A stretch of DNA of 64,000 nucleotides from a bacterium (GCA_021796235.1 JAJYOJ010000004.1:1-64000); one strand, 5' to 3'; counted from the first letter of the stretch, positions 34,108 to 44,904 are shown. Notes: generated by a model not told the origin, from the sequence alone. Numbers and translations are program-made.

Positions 34108-34959
34108 ATGGCAACAGTTCAAGATTTTTCTGGTTATACTCCAACCTGGTGTCCGGGTTGCGGCGATTGGGGAATTGGAGTTGCTGTTAAAACGGCTTTC
34201 AGTCAGATGGGACTTGATCCTTCCTCTCTGGCTGTCGTATTTGGTATAGGCTGTTCCGGAAATATGAATGACTTTTTGAATGCCTATGCAATTCATGCCC
34301 TCCATGGCCGGGCGATCCCGAACGCGATTGGTATTAAAATTGCACGACACAATCTGCCGGTGCTTGCAATTGTTGGAGATGGAGACTGTTATGGTGAGGG
34401 AGGCAATCATCTGGTCCATGCCTGCCGGGGGAATCATGACATAACTGTTATAGTTCATGACAATGGCGTATATGGTTTGACAACCGGACAGGTTGCCCCT
34501 ACCGCTCAAAAAGGTTTCAAATCAAAGTCGACCCCGGGTGGGATTATTGAGATTCCCATCAATCCATTAGCGCTAACAATTACTTCTGGCGCAACATTTG
34601 TGGCGCAAAGTTTTGCCGGCGATGCCAACTTCACGATTGAGATGATAAAACTTGGCATGAAACACAAGGGTTTTTCTCTTATCAATATCCTGCAACCCTG
34701 CGTGACATTTAATAAAATTAATACCTACCAGTATTATCTGCAACATATCTATAGGTTGCCCCCCGAGTATCAGAAAAATAGCTTTACTGCGGCGGTTAAT
34801 AAGGCCGTAGAGATGAATCAAGAAAAGTTTCCGTTGGGTGTTGTCTATGAGTCGGATCGTCCATCTTTTACCGATTCCATACCTCAACTTAAAGAAAAAA
34901 CTTTATTTGAAAGAGAGAGGTTTGAAAATTTAGAAAGTTTTTATCCAGAATTTTTATAA
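34108..34959 (+). CDS. 2-oxoacid:ferredoxin oxidoreductase, beta subunit
   Basis: TPP-binding subunit, 283 aa. WCPGCGDWGIG near the N-terminus and GIGCSGNM give the cluster cysteines. The TPP/Mg motif is GDGDCYGEGGNHLVHACR with HDNGVYGLTTGQ downstream. No ferredoxin domain is fused, which fits the separate ferredoxin two genes upstream. Last gene of the suf-OFOR run. Confidence 0.94.
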   Translation: MATVQDFSGYTPTWCPGCGDWGIGVAVKTAFSQMGLDPSSLAVVFGIGCSGNMNDFLNAYAIHALHGRAIPNAIGIKIARHNLPVLAIVGDGDCYGEGGNHLVHACRGNHDITVIVHDNGVYGLTTGQVAPTAQKGFKSKSTPGGIIEIPINPLALTITSGATFVAQSFAGDANFTIEMIKLGMKHKGFSLINILQPCVTFNKINTYQYYLQHIYRLPPEYQKNSFTAAVNKAVEMNQEKFPLGVVYESDRPSFTDSIPQLKEKTLFERERFENLESFYPEFL

Positions 34960-35037
34960 TTTTTTTGAACGATAATTGGTCTGTAGTAGAAGTTGACGGG
35001 CTGAAATTACTATAGGTTGAACCGGTTTTAATTGGGT

Positions 35038-35066
35038 TTGACAATTAGCAATTGATGTATTATACT
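35038..35066 (+). promoter_or_regulatory. promoter of lon
   Basis: TTGACA (35038-35043), 17 nt, TATACT (35061-35066), then 10 nt to the ATG with no Shine-Dalgarno. One of the best promoters in the window; the mRNA would have at most a few untranslated bases. Confidence 0.8.
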
Positions 35067-35076
35067 GCTAAATAGA

Positions 35077-37497
35077 ATGGCATTTTTACTTGGAGCGTCA
35101 GAACAATCTGTTTTCCCAATAGTTCCGGTCCGGGAAGGAATCGTTTTTCCTAACACCGAGAACGTTTTAGTCTTTGGTAGACCAAAAAGCGTCCAAGGAA
35201 TTGAGGAGGCATTAAAAAAAGACAAACAAGTAGTTCTCGTGATGCAAAAAAATCCTTCAATTGACGATCCGAAGAAAGAAAACCTTTATGACGTCGGAGT
35301 TTTGGTAGGAATAGAAAAAACAATAATGGGTGAAAAGGATGAAATAAATGCGCTCGTTAAAGGCAGGGCCAAAGTTAAAATTTTGAAGTACGAAAAAGAA
35401 ACCCCTTACTTTGAAGCTGAGGTTACGGAGCTACACAACAACCCGATCAACGACGAAGAAGTCCAAGCAATGGTGCGCCATATATCTACGCAGGTTAAAC
35501 GTGCAATCAATCTCGGCAAGGCCGTAGACTTCGTATTTCTAATGAATATTTTAAACATTACTAACCCGCAGGATTTTGCAAACCAAATTGCTGTTATTCT
35601 AGATGTTAAATCGGAAGAGAGGCAGGATCTTTTGGAAGAAGCAGATTTGAAAACAGTTCTCAAAAAAGAAGTCGAGTATGTAAACCGCGAGATTAAAATT
35701 CTAGAGATAGAAAAGAATATCTCCAGCAAGACTCAACAGAAGTTTGAACAGGGCATGAAAGAATCTTTTTTACGAGAGAAGATGAAAACTATTGAGGAGG
35801 AGTTAGGTGGAAAGGGTGAAGACAAAGACGTCGTAGAATATCGCGATAAAATTAAAAAGGCCAAGATGCCCAAAGACGTAGAGGAAAAAGCTATCAAAGA
35901 ACTTAAACGATTATCTCAAATGTCCCAGTTTAACCCGGAGTCTTCTTATATAAGAACCTACCTTGATTGGCTCGTTGAGTTACCGTGGATTACCCTGTCG
36001 CAAATAGATGTTGATATTAAGCAGGCCGAAAAAATTCTAAATGAAGATCATTATGGACTAAAAAAAATTAAAGAGAGAATTTTGGAATATCTGGCAATCA
36101 TTGGACTTAAAAAGAAAAAAGAGCTGGAAGCAAAAACTAAGTCAAAGGAAAGGCAACCGACAATTTTATGTTTTGTTGGACCGCCTGGCGTTGGAAAAAC
36201 TTCACTGGGCAAGTCAATTGCAAGATCGCTGGGCAGAAAATTCGTCAAAATTTCCCTGGGAGGTATTCGCGATGAAGCAGAGATTCGGGGTCATAGAAGG
36301 ACTTACGTTGGCGCTCTGCCCGGAAGAATTATTCAGGGAATAAAACAATCTGCAGCCAAGAATCCGGTATTTATGTTGGACGAAATAGATAAACTGGGAA
36401 GAGATTATCGGGGTGATCCATCCTCGGCGCTTTTGGAAGCACTTGATCCCGAACAAAACCATGCATTCTCTGATCACTATCTGGAGGTACCCTATGACCT
36501 ATCCGATGTATTTTTCATAACAACCGCGAATATTTTAGATACTATCCCTGATGCTCTTTTGGACCGTTTGGAAGTTATTCATTTTCCGGGTTACACCGAA
36601 GATGAAAAATTCCGAATCGCAGCCGACCATCTAATAAAAAAACAATTGGAAGCTCATAGTTTGGCCCCGGAAGAAGTAAAAGTTACCGATAATGCCGTGA
36701 AAACAATTATTAGACGGTATACCCGGGAAGCCGGAGTCAGAGAACTTGAACGACAGATCGCTACAATTTTTAGGAAGGTTGGTAGAGAGATTGTTGAAGG
36801 CAAGATAAAACAAAAAATTGTTGGTGTTTCGGACATTCAAAAATATCTAGGTCCATATAAATATTCCTCCCAGATGATCGAAGAAAAAGATACAGTGGGA
36901 ATTGTTACCGGTCTGGCTTGGACACAGGCAGGAGGAGATATTCTGTTTATCGAAGTTGCCAAAATGCCTGGAAAAGGCGGACTGACCTTAACCGGTCACT
37001 TAGGTGAAGTGATGAAAGAGTCGTGTCAGGCAGCTTTATCCTACATTCGACCGCGTTGGGAGCTTTTCGGGCTTGCGAAAAACTTTTTTCAATCAATTGA
37101 TATTCATGTCCATGTGCCGGAAGGAGCCGTACCTAAAGACGGACCGTCTGCTGGAATTGCAATCACAACCGCCATGGTTTCTGCTCTGACTAAAATTCCG
37201 GTAAAGCGCGACGTTGCGATGACCGGAGAAATAACCCTTCGGGGAAGAGTGCTTGAAATCGGTGGAATTAAAGAAAAAGTAATTGCCGCACACAGGGCCG
37301 GAATAAAAACCATAATTTTACCCAGAGATAATAAAAAAGATCTCGAAGATATTCCGCACTATGTTCTTAAAGATCTTAACTTTATTTTTGTTTCTCACAT
37401 GGATGAAGTTTTGAAAGCTGCCTTATCATTCCCTAATCACAAGGTAGAATTCCCTGCAGTTGCTAAGGAGTTTGCCGAAGTAAAAAAAGCAAATTAA
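35077..37497 (+). CDS. lon: ATP-dependent protease Lon
   Basis: Cytosolic AAA+ serine protease. N-terminal substrate domain ([11 protein letters not shown]), coiled coil, Walker [14 protein letters not shown] near 367, [20 protein letters not shown], and a C-terminal Ser-Lys dyad domain with PKDGPSAGI near 685 (catalytic Ser) and the downstream catalytic Lys ([14 protein letters not shown]). At 806 aa it has a normal length. Transcribed alone from its own promoter. Confidence 0.98.
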   Translation: MAFLLGASEQSVFPIVPVREGIVFPNTENVLVFGRPKSVQGIEEALKKDKQVVLVMQKNPSIDDPKKENLYDVGVLVGIEKTIMGEKDEINALVKGRAKVKILKYEKETPYFEAEVTELHNNPINDEEVQAMVRHISTQVKRAINLGKAVDFVFLMNILNITNPQDFANQIAVILDVKSEERQDLLEEADLKTVLKKEVEYVNREIKILEIEKNISSKTQQKFEQGMKESFLREKMKTIEEELGGKGEDKDVVEYRDKIKKAKMPKDVEEKAIKELKRLSQMSQFNPESSYIRTYLDWLVELPWITLSQIDVDIKQAEKILNEDHYGLKKIKERILEYLAIIGLKKKKELEAKTKSKERQPTILCFVGPPGVGKTSLGKSIARSLGRKFVKISLGGIRDEAEIRGHRRTYVGALPGRIIQGIKQSAAKNPVFMLDEIDKLGRDYRGDPSSALLEALDPEQNHAFSDHYLEVPYDLSDVFFITTANILDTIPDALLDRLEVIHFPGYTEDEKFRIAADHLIKKQLEAHSLAPEEVKVTDNAVKTIIRRYTREAGVRELERQIATIFRKVGREIVEGKIKQKIVGVSDIQKYLGPYKYSSQMIEEKDTVGIVTGLAWTQAGGDILFIEVAKMPGKGGLTLTGHLGEVMKESCQAALSYIRPRWELFGLAKNFFQSIDIHVHVPEGAVPKDGPSAGIAITTAMVSALTKIPVKRDVAMTGEITLRGRVLEIGGIKEKVIAAHRAGIKTIILPRDNKKDLEDIPHYVLKDLNFIFVSHMDEVLKAALSFPNHKVEFPAVAKEFAEVKKAN

Positions 37498-37573
37498 AAA
37501 TTTCTTCAAAAAACATTTTAACTTTCCTGAACAGAAACGCCTAGATAATCTATTCCAGGTTTCACACCATTAT

Positions 37574-38560
37574 TTAATAGATAATTTTTTTTAATCCTAA
37601 ATACATTTGTCGCAGTGAATAGATTAAATTGTAAAGTTTGTATATAGTCGGATTAATGCTAAGGTCATAACTTCCGACCATTTCGACAAATTCTCCGCCG
37701 TAGCCTTCTTTAAAGCGGGTAAATCCAGACCAGGGATGATTGTCGTTGTAGCCAGGAGGCAGTGATCCCCACATGTCAAATTTTTCGGCTCCCAATTTTT
37801 TGGCAAGACGAACAGCTTCCCACATTAAAAGATTTGCTCCCATTAGATTCCGATATTCAAGAGTAGTCCCTCCATAGGGATAGTACATAATATTTTTAAA
37901 ATAAAAAAGCTCGTAAGCTGCCAGCGGTTTATCCTTATAAAATGCAATCAGGATATGGGCGATATTCTGTTTTAAGGAATCCCATACGATTTTATGATAT
38001 TTAAGTGTGTGTCCAAAATAATGTTGTCGTTTACACGTGTCAAAATAGAGTTTCGAAAAAATCTCAAAACCTTTTTCATTAGACATTTCTTTGACGGTAA
38101 CCCCTTTTTTTTGCGCCAATTTTATATTGTAGCGAGTTTTAGATTTCATATTCCTTAAAAGTTCTTCTTCGGTTTTAGCGAGTTTAAGTATTTGCGTCCA
38201 CCGGGGAAAAAGCGGATGAGCGGATTTTTGGAATTTGGAATTTTCAATTGGGGGTTTAGAGCCTTGCAAATAAGGCTCAATTTTTATAAATATAACTCGA
38301 TTTTTTTTGCCGTATTCATAAAGAAAGTTTAAAACTTCCTTTGTTGGAAAAGCCGATCGGGGTAAGTACCCGATCTTATATCCTAGAAACGGCAATTTAT
38401 GAAAGGTTAACTGAAAGATATTTTTTCGGGCTTCGATTCGTAAAACTTCAATTCCCATTTTCTTTCTCGCTTCACCCCATTCCCAGGATTGAAGCGGATG
38501 ATTGGCCATTTCGTTAAATCTTTTCCGGTCAAGAAGTTCTTCAAGAATTTTTACTGGCAT
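37574..38560 (-). CDS. FemAB-like peptidyl/aminoacyl transferase
   Basis: 328 residues in the FemX/FemAB (lipid II interpeptide bridge) fold of paired GNAT-like domains: PLQSWEWGEARKKMG at the N-terminus, SKTRYNIKLAQKKGVTV (the tRNA/lipid II-binding helix region), and YYPYGGTTLEYRNLMGANLLMW, ending FDMWGSLPPGY and GFTRFKEGYGG (quoted in parts). Likely adds an amino acid from aminoacyl-tRNA to a peptidoglycan precursor. Last gene of the seven-gene glycan operon; overlaps the upstream GT by 10 bp. Confidence 0.9.
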   Translation of the reverse strand: MPVKILEELLDRKRFNEMANHPLQSWEWGEARKKMGIEVLRIEARKNIFQLTFHKLPFLGYKIGYLPRSAFPTKEVLNFLYEYGKKNRVIFIKIEPYLQGSKPPIENSKFQKSAHPLFPRWTQILKLAKTEEELLRNMKSKTRYNIKLAQKKGVTVKEMSNEKGFEIFSKLYFDTCKRQHYFGHTLKYHKIVWDSLKQNIAHILIAFYKDKPLAAYELFYFKNIMYYPYGGTTLEYRNLMGANLLMWEAVRLAKKLGAEKFDMWGSLPPGYNDNHPWSGFTRFKEGYGGEFVEMVGSYDLSINPTIYKLYNLIYSLRQMYLGLKKIIY

Positions 38561-39648
38561 ACAGATTTTATAATCTCTAATGTTTTATCTGCGCAGGCTT
38601 TCCAGGAAAAAAATTTGATTCGTCTTCTGCCTTTGGTTATTAATTCTTGGCGCAAATTATTGTCACCTTGCAAAAGAAGCATTTTTTCTAGGAGATCATC
38701 TACGTTTTGGGGATCGAAATACAAACAGGCATCTCCTCCTATTTCCGGCAAGCTTGAAGAAAATGAAGTAATAACCGGACAATCATAGTTCATCGCTTCC
38801 AGAATTGGTATTCCGAAACCTTCATAAAGCGAGGGAAGAATAAGAGCGAAGGCGTTTTCATAAAGATAGGCCAGCTGGCTATCGGGAATGTAATCGGTAA
38901 AAAAAACCGAATCATTAAGCCCGAGTTCAGAAACTTGGTCGAATATTTTTTCATAGAGCCAACCTTTTTTTCCAGCAATGATAAGTTCAAAATCCGGAGC
39001 ATTGCTTTTATATTTTTCAAAGGCTTGAAGAAGCAAAGGTATATTTTTTCTAGGTTGAAGCGTTCCTACATACAAAAAATACGGCTTTTTTTGCAACTTT
39101 GTAAACTTTAATTTTCTGGCTTTAGATTTTAATATTTTTTCATAACCGTTATAGACAACTTCAACTTTTTCTTCCGGAACGTTATAAAAACTTAAGAGGT
39201 CTTTTTTAGTGGTTTTAGAAACAGTTATTACCTTAGCTGCTTTTCTTACGGAATATTTTGTCCAATTTTTAAGCTTAAAAAGATCACCTTTTAAAAAATC
39301 AGCGGGGTAGTAGAAATATGACAAATCGTGAATCGTGACGACAGTCGGTACCGAAGAAAAACGTGGAGCATAGTGAGCTGGCGCAAAAAAAACATCAACG
39401 TCTTTTTTGCTAAAAAGTCTAAGAGGCATAAAAATTTGGGACCAAAGAATATTGCCCTTGATTACTTCGTATTTAAAATTATTTGTCTCAGATGGAAAAT
39501 CAATAAGCGGAGCTTGCCTTAAGAAAATCCTAAATTTAAGAGAGCTGGAAGCTTTTTTTTTAAACTCGTGCAGGAGATTGAAGGTGTAGACAGAAACGCC
39601 AACGCGTGCGGTAACATTAGCTTCATTTGCGTCAATCCCTATTACCAT
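38551..39648 (-). CDS. GT4-family glycosyltransferase
   Basis: 365 residues. N-terminal GIDANEANVTARVGVSVYT, a central LYVGTLQPRKNIPLLLQAF and the donor-binding SLYEGFGIPILEAMNYDCP (E-x7-E). GT-B fold, retaining, probably using a nucleotide-sugar for a surface polysaccharide. Overlaps its neighbours in the glycan operon. Confidence 0.92.
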   Translation of the reverse strand: MVIGIDANEANVTARVGVSVYTFNLLHEFKKKASSSLKFRIFLRQAPLIDFPSETNNFKYEVIKGNILWSQIFMPLRLFSKKDVDVFFAPAHYAPRFSSVPTVVTIHDLSYFYYPADFLKGDLFKLKNWTKYSVRKAAKVITVSKTTKKDLLSFYNVPEEKVEVVYNGYEKILKSKARKLKFTKLQKKPYFLYVGTLQPRKNIPLLLQAFEKYKSNAPDFELIIAGKKGWLYEKIFDQVSELGLNDSVFFTDYIPDSQLAYLYENAFALILPSLYEGFGIPILEAMNYDCPVITSFSSSLPEIGGDACLYFDPQNVDDLLEKMLLLQGDNNLRQELITKGRRRIKFFSWKACADKTLEIIKSVCQ

Positions 39649-40744
39649 ATGTGAGATATTGTATCATTTTTTGATAATATCTCTCCCAGGTAAATAACGA
39701 GGCAGCTTTTTTACCTTTCTCTGTTAAATCTTGCCGCAGCTTTTTTGTGGAAATTAATTTTTTAATTGTGTGACTAATTTCCTGAACGTCAAGAGGGTTA
39801 AAAAGAAGAGCTCCGTCTTGAGCAATTTCTTGCACAGACGAGTCATTTGAACAGGCAACCGGCGCTCCCAGTTTCATTGCCTCAATAATTGGATAACCAA
39901 ATCCTTCCCAAAGGGACGGGTAAATTAAAAATACGCAGGATGAATATAAAGAATAGAGAACGTTGTCGGGGATATATCCTAAAAACCTTATTCTTGGATT
40001 TTGCTGTGATGCTTCATCATAATTTTCCCACCCGGAAGGACCGACAATGACAAGATCGATATCGGTTTTTATATCATTAAATGCATTGATCAAACGATGC
40101 AGATTTTTTCTTGGTTCAAGTTTACCAACGGTAAGGACAAAAGGTTTATGGAGGTTATACTTATTTAAAATTTTTTGCGTTTCTGTTTCATTAGGTTCTA
40201 CGATTTTTACACCCGGATAGTTGACTACGATTCGACTTTCTTTTATCTCAAGAAATTTAATTAAATCCTTTTTTGTCGTTTCCGAGTCGGCGAAAATTAT
40301 TTGCGATTCTTTAGCTACCCATTTCAGTCTTTTTGTTTGGGTGCGAAGAATTTTATTGGTGACGGTTTCAGGATAGCGTAAGTATACAAGATCGTGTACG
40401 ATCGTCGCTTTGCGAATTGAATTAGATGGCGGTTCGGTCCAATCCGAGGTAATAAACCAATCAGGTGCGATTTTAAATTTTAAATTTTCAATTTTTGAGA
40501 TGTGTAAATCATTCCAGACAAAAGAGAGCAAGGTTGGAGGAAGTTTCCACTTAATTAATTCACTATTCCTGCTATTTATTTTTCTTTCAAGTTCCGGATC
40601 AATTTTTTCACGCAGGCTTGAGAAAAAAAATGTCCAATGATTAGATTGATCATAGTCAAGAATGTAATTGGTCAATCCATTTAGAAAACGCGCTACGCCT
40701 GTTCCTTTATAAACGATTTGCGATATATCTATTCCAATTTTCAT
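39632..40744 (-). CDS. GT4-family glycosyltransferase
   Basis: 370 residues; paralogue of the preceding GT: IGIDISQIVYKGTGVARFL, VLTVGKLEPRKNLHRLINAF and SLWEGFGYPIIEAMKLG. GT-B retaining fold. It overlaps the downstream GT by 17 bp and the upstream one by 4 bp. Acceptor and sugar unknown. Confidence 0.92.
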   Translation of the reverse strand: MKIGIDISQIVYKGTGVARFLNGLTNYILDYDQSNHWTFFFSSLREKIDPELERKINSRNSELIKWKLPPTLLSFVWNDLHISKIENLKFKIAPDWFITSDWTEPPSNSIRKATIVHDLVYLRYPETVTNKILRTQTKRLKWVAKESQIIFADSETTKKDLIKFLEIKESRIVVNYPGVKIVEPNETETQKILNKYNLHKPFVLTVGKLEPRKNLHRLINAFNDIKTDIDLVIVGPSGWENYDEASQQNPRIRFLGYIPDNVLYSLYSSCVFLIYPSLWEGFGYPIIEAMKLGAPVACSNDSSVQEIAQDGALLFNPLDVQEISHTIKKLISTKKLRQDLTEKGKKAASLFTWERYYQKMIQYLTYGNRD

Positions 40745-41946
40745 ATTTTCGGCAGAGCGATTTTTTTATAAACGCTTTCCAATTGAATTGAGATTGTCTG
40801 CCAGTTATAAATGTCTTGAACTAGCAAATAGGCATTCCTTCTTATCTCCTCAAATAATTTTTTATTTTTCAGAACAAGAGTTATTTTTTCGATAAATTCT
40901 TCGGGATTATTGGCGATAATGGTATTGTAACCATCGCGGACAGCCAGACCTTCAATCCCAATTTTAGTTGATATGACTGGCAAACCGGAAGCCATTGCGG
41001 CCAGGATCTTGAGTCGTGTGCCGCCGGGTCCAAAAATAGGAGCAATAAAAAGAGTGGAGTCGCGGTATATTTTTTTTATTACGTTATCTTGAAAGGGCAT
41101 GATATCTATTATTTTCAGACTATCGGAATTATTAATTTTTATTTTTTTTGTCGCCGATTGACCTGCAATAAGTATTTTAATTGAAGGCAGTCTCTCCTTA
41201 AGTCGCGGGTAAATTTTTTGAATAAGAAAGTTTGCGGCTTCAACATTTTGCAGCCAGAAAAAGTTGCCGACAAATAAAACCGTGACGTTGAAAAAATCTT
41301 TCTTTGGCAGGCGTTTAGCTAACATTTCATCACCGGCTCCATTCGGGATAACGACAGGATCAATATTGGGTTCAAGCTCTGTAACCGATTTTTTGTCTGT
41401 TTCCGAAACTGTTCCAACCAAAGTTGCGTCTTTCCAATAAGAGCGTTCCCAAAACTTAAGTTTTAAAATATCAGGATAAAAAAAAGGCCGGATAATGAGG
41501 GGCAGAGAATTAATAAAATGTTGATAAACTTTATATTCAATAGTTTGTTCAACTAGAAAAATTGGGATGTCGGTTTTGGGAAGATGGGGCATGATATAAA
41601 ATGTCTCGGCATGAATAACGTCAAATTTTTTTTTACGCAGGATTTCCTTCAGAGTAATTTCCGCTTCAACAGAATAGTTGCGGACAATTAAAAACGGTTT
41701 TCTGGAAAACACAGATCTTAAAATATTTTTTAACTGCCAGGGGTATCTGGCTCTTCGACAGAAATAGATTGCGTGGCAATATTTTTTTAATTTTTGCAAA
41801 TATTTTTTTTCGGACGAATTTTTATATAAACAGAGAAGTGTGATCTCATTATTTTTATACAGATGTTTGAGTAAATTGTAGGTTCGGATTTGACCACCAG
41901 AGGAAGGTGGATATGGCACGTAAGGTGTCAGCATCAAAATCTTCAT
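40741..41946 (-). CDS. GT4-family glycosyltransferase (third)
   Basis: 401 residues. N-terminus MLTPYVPYPPSSGGQIRTYNLL, FVGNFFWLQNVEAANFLI, and APIFGPGGTRLKILAAMASG (E-x7-E pattern altered: the first acidic position is Gly). It resembles GT4 proteins of sugar-polymer loci. It overlaps the upstream membrane GT by 4 bp (ATGA). Confidence 0.88.
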   Translation of the reverse strand: MKILMLTPYVPYPPSSGGQIRTYNLLKHLYKNNEITLLCLYKNSSEKKYLQKLKKYCHAIYFCRRARYPWQLKNILRSVFSRKPFLIVRNYSVEAEITLKEILRKKKFDVIHAETFYIMPHLPKTDIPIFLVEQTIEYKVYQHFINSLPLIIRPFFYPDILKLKFWERSYWKDATLVGTVSETDKKSVTELEPNIDPVVIPNGAGDEMLAKRLPKKDFFNVTVLFVGNFFWLQNVEAANFLIQKIYPRLKERLPSIKILIAGQSATKKIKINNSDSLKIIDIMPFQDNVIKKIYRDSTLFIAPIFGPGGTRLKILAAMASGLPVISTKIGIEGLAVRDGYNTIIANNPEEFIEKITLVLKNKKLFEEIRRNAYLLVQDIYNWQTISIQLESVYKKIALPKI

Positions 41947-43385
41947 AGTTTGAAAAGTGCGAATTTATCGTTTTCGAAAATAACTGTGAATCTTTTCTCC
42001 TTTTTTAATTGGGCAATAACATCAGATTTTTGCGTTACAAAATAAGATGCACCACGTTTTTTTAGATCGGGTAAGCCTTCGGTCACTGCCGGGTAACCAC
42101 GCCGGTCCGATAAATAAAGAAGTGTTGTGTCACCAACTGTGTCAGTAACGATTTGATCGCTTGGGTTGGTAAGCGTTCTGACGATTTTGGCTATAGAAAC
42201 AAGGTCGTTTGAGTAATCGTAATAGCCTTTCACCTGATAAAAAGAAATAAGCAAGGAAAAAGCAAAAATTGCAACTACCACTGGATACAGAACTGCCTGA
42301 TGAATAAACTGTTTTTTATTATCGGTAAGTAAATATGAAGCTCCTATACCTGTAAACATCGCTAAGGCGGGAAGAATTATTATTTGATAATACTCATGTT
42401 GGACGTTGCCGCCTTCAAAGGTGAAAAGATAGATAAGGGAAGATATTAAAATAGAGAAAAGAAGCAGCCGGCGATTTTTGATAAGAGAGCCTATGACTAA
42501 TAAAGTTGCTCCAAAACCACCCAGGATGATATTATTTATCCGTTCAAAAAAAATCCAGCGGAAAAAAGCCGGTCTTAGAAAAATCGGTTGCAGCCCGGCC
42601 GAAGTATTTACCATGGTAAAAAGCCATTTATTGGCCGGGATACCTTCTGGATAGTTTTGGATATAAAACCGCCACCAAACAAGAGGCAAGACGGCAAGAA
42701 TAAAATAAACATACGTATCCAATCTCTTAACTAAATTGAATTCGTACTTAATAAAAAAAAGATACAAAAAAGCCAACCCGAAAAAAATCGTTACAGGTTT
42801 AACAAGTAAGCTTGCCGCAAAAAGTATCAGCGACAGAAGATAAAAAATCCAAATTTTTGCGCCTTTATTATGGGTAAAGAGATAAAAAAAGAAAATTGCC
42901 AGGAACGCAAGCGATAAAGCCGCCGTGTCGGGAAGAACCACTCGGGAAAAAAATACAAAAAAAGGAAAAATCGCGTAGACAAGCGATCCGATAACGGCAG
43001 AAAGCCGATTCGATTCTTTTAACAAGAGATAATAAATTACAGAAATCAAAACAAGGGAGAAAAAAATTGTGGTCAGTCTGCCGTAAACTTCCAGCGGAAC
43101 AACCGGAAAAGATTTGTACAAAACTGCAACAATTGCGCTATAAATAGGAAACTCAACCATTCGATAGCCTTGAGGATTGTATTTACCCGATTGAATATTG
43201 GAAAGGTCATCATACTTTGGATGCAACAAATCAAAACCTTGGGTGATAAAATTTCTGGCTACTGCAGCGGTATCTGACTGGCGCCACGAGTGCAAATCAG
43301 CCAGAGGGGTATTTATATTATATAAACGGCAGACTAATGCAAGAAAAATGATTAGTGACAATAGCAAAAAATCAACTTTTTTCAT
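41943..43385 (-). CDS. GT39/ArnT-like membrane glycosyltransferase
   Basis: 480 residues, about 11 membrane helices, then a small C-terminal soluble part. The first extracytoplasmic loop has an acidic motif (PLADLHSWRQSDTAAVAR) typical of polyprenyl-phosphate-sugar dependent GT-C enzymes. It likely adds a sugar to a glycan or protein on the outer side of the membrane. ATG 43385 (MKKVDF) is preferred to a TTG 21 nt upstream. Overlaps the upstream ligase by 14 bp. Confidence 0.85.
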   Translation of the reverse strand: MKKVDFLLLSLIIFLALVCRLYNINTPLADLHSWRQSDTAAVARNFITQGFDLLHPKYDDLSNIQSGKYNPQGYRMVEFPIYSAIVAVLYKSFPVVPLEVYGRLTTIFFSLVLISVIYYLLLKESNRLSAVIGSLVYAIFPFFVFFSRVVLPDTAALSLAFLAIFFFYLFTHNKGAKIWIFYLLSLILFAASLLVKPVTIFFGLAFLYLFFIKYEFNLVKRLDTYVYFILAVLPLVWWRFYIQNYPEGIPANKWLFTMVNTSAGLQPIFLRPAFFRWIFFERINNIILGGFGATLLVIGSLIKNRRLLLFSILISSLIYLFTFEGGNVQHEYYQIIILPALAMFTGIGASYLLTDNKKQFIHQAVLYPVVVAIFAFSLLISFYQVKGYYDYSNDLVSIAKIVRTLTNPSDQIVTDTVGDTTLLYLSDRRGYPAVTEGLPDLKKRGASYFVTQKSDVIAQLKKEKRFTVIFENDKFALFKL

Positions 43386-44904
43386 AATGAAGCAATGAGC
43401 CGACAAAAAATCCCGCCATTAACCAGAAATAAAACGCAACTTTAGAGGCTTCGAAAACATCAATATAACCGGCATTAATGAAGAGACCCAAAAGACCAAA
43501 GATAAAACTGTAGTAAAGCATTTTGTCTTCGTCCTTAAGTTTACGCCCCGCTATCCAGATAAACCGTATAATTGACAAAAATATCAGAGCAAAAAGAATT
43601 GTTCCCAAGAGTCCAAACTCACCCAGAGAACGAAGATAGTCGTTATCCGTTGCCTCGGTGATTGAAGATGGACCAGTTCCCAATACTGGGTTGGTCAAAA
43701 AAGCTTTGATCGCCCGTGGCCACTCAACCTGCAGACGAGTTGCGAAAGAGATGTCGGAAACAACAGTCGTAATCGGTCTTAAGGCTGCCGACAACGATGC
43801 AACCAAAATATCTTCCTCTTGCGACGTTAGTTTTTTACCAGATTGCGAAGCCTGTTGCTGGACTTCTGCAATAATTTGTTGTCTAACGAGGGCTTCAGTA
43901 TTTGCCGAAACCTGTTGATTTTGCAGCGTCGCCTGGACTTTGTTCTGGACCTGTTGCGCGAGTGGGAGATAAAAACTGCCGGCCGGTAACTGTTTGGCGG
44001 TTATTTTCTGCGGTATTATTGCAGCTCCGGTATTTTGGTTGATGAAAATTTGCTTTACCTGGAAGGTTCGGGAGAGGCGCGACGTCAAATTGTTACTCAC
44101 AAGATTAAGGCCGATAGTAACTACAATTAAGATTAAAATGAAGCGATATTTTTTAAACATAAGCAAAAATAAAAGAGTTGAGATTACATACGCTCCAAAT
44201 GAAGATCGTGAACCAGTAAGTACAAGAATAAAAATTGTTAGAACCGATAATAAAAGGTAACGAAGCGATTTTTTGTAATAAAAATAAACCGCACTGACAA
44301 TTGGGATAAGGAAAACTACATAGGCTCCTAAATCATACTGACCGGCAAAAGTCGAGGAGATTCGCGCCTCTGGCGTAAGAAACAGTAAATATCCTTTTGC
44401 ATATTCTGGGTTCATCGTTTGGACGGCAGGCCAACCTAGGAATTTTTGACCGACGCCATAAATTCCAACCAGTCCCAATACGATTAAGATATATTTTAAA
44501 TAAGTTAATAATTGTTTTTTATCTTTTGTAACGGCTAGTCCAATAAAGAAAATACACATGTATTCAACTCTGCGTGCAGCATTGAGGAATGCAACCTGCC
44601 GGTAGGGCAGGTTCTTTTTTAAGAAAGCTCCGTACAGAAAAGAAATAAAAACAGCTGCCCAAAATGCCAAAAAAAGCCATAAAAATTTTTGATTCAATAC
44701 AACCTTTCTTCTGACAAGTTGGATAAAAAAGATTAGTACATAAAGTACAACGTAAATATCTTCTAGACGTACTGCGATGTACGTATAGGTGATCATTTGG
44801 AGAGGCAGTTTGGGATAAAGTGGGATAAAAAAAATAAAAATTATCGTCAGGATTACGAGAATATTATCGTCAAGCCATTTGAGCGATTTTGAAAGCCTCT
44901 TCAT
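43372..44904 (-). CDS. O-antigen ligase/Wzy-type polymerase-like membrane protein
   Basis: 510 residues with about 11-12 membrane helices and the Wzy_C-type pattern (GSRSSFGAYVI; NPVLGTGPSSITEATDNDYLRSLGEFGLLG, in part). A ~100-residue, Gln-rich hydrophilic insertion (about 280-385) lies in the large extracytoplasmic loop. It probably ligates or polymerises an undecaprenol-linked glycan. Ends overlap both neighbours by 14-35 bp. Confidence 0.85.
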   Translation of the reverse strand: MKRLSKSLKWLDDNILVILTIIFIFFIPLYPKLPLQMITYTYIAVRLEDIYVVLYVLIFFIQLVRRKVVLNQKFLWLFLAFWAAVFISFLYGAFLKKNLPYRQVAFLNAARRVEYMCIFFIGLAVTKDKKQLLTYLKYILIVLGLVGIYGVGQKFLGWPAVQTMNPEYAKGYLLFLTPEARISSTFAGQYDLGAYVVFLIPIVSAVYFYYKKSLRYLLLSVLTIFILVLTGSRSSFGAYVISTLLFLLMFKKYRFILILIVVTIGLNLVSNNLTSRLSRTFQVKQIFINQNTGAAIIPQKITAKQLPAGSFYLPLAQQVQNKVQATLQNQQVSANTEALVRQQIIAEVQQQASQSGKKLTSQEEDILVASLSAALRPITTVVSDISFATRLQVEWPRAIKAFLTNPVLGTGPSSITEATDNDYLRSLGEFGLLGTILFALIFLSIIRFIWIAGRKLKDEDKMLYYSFIFGLLGLFINAGYIDVFEASKVAFYFWLMAGFFVGSLLHYEKS

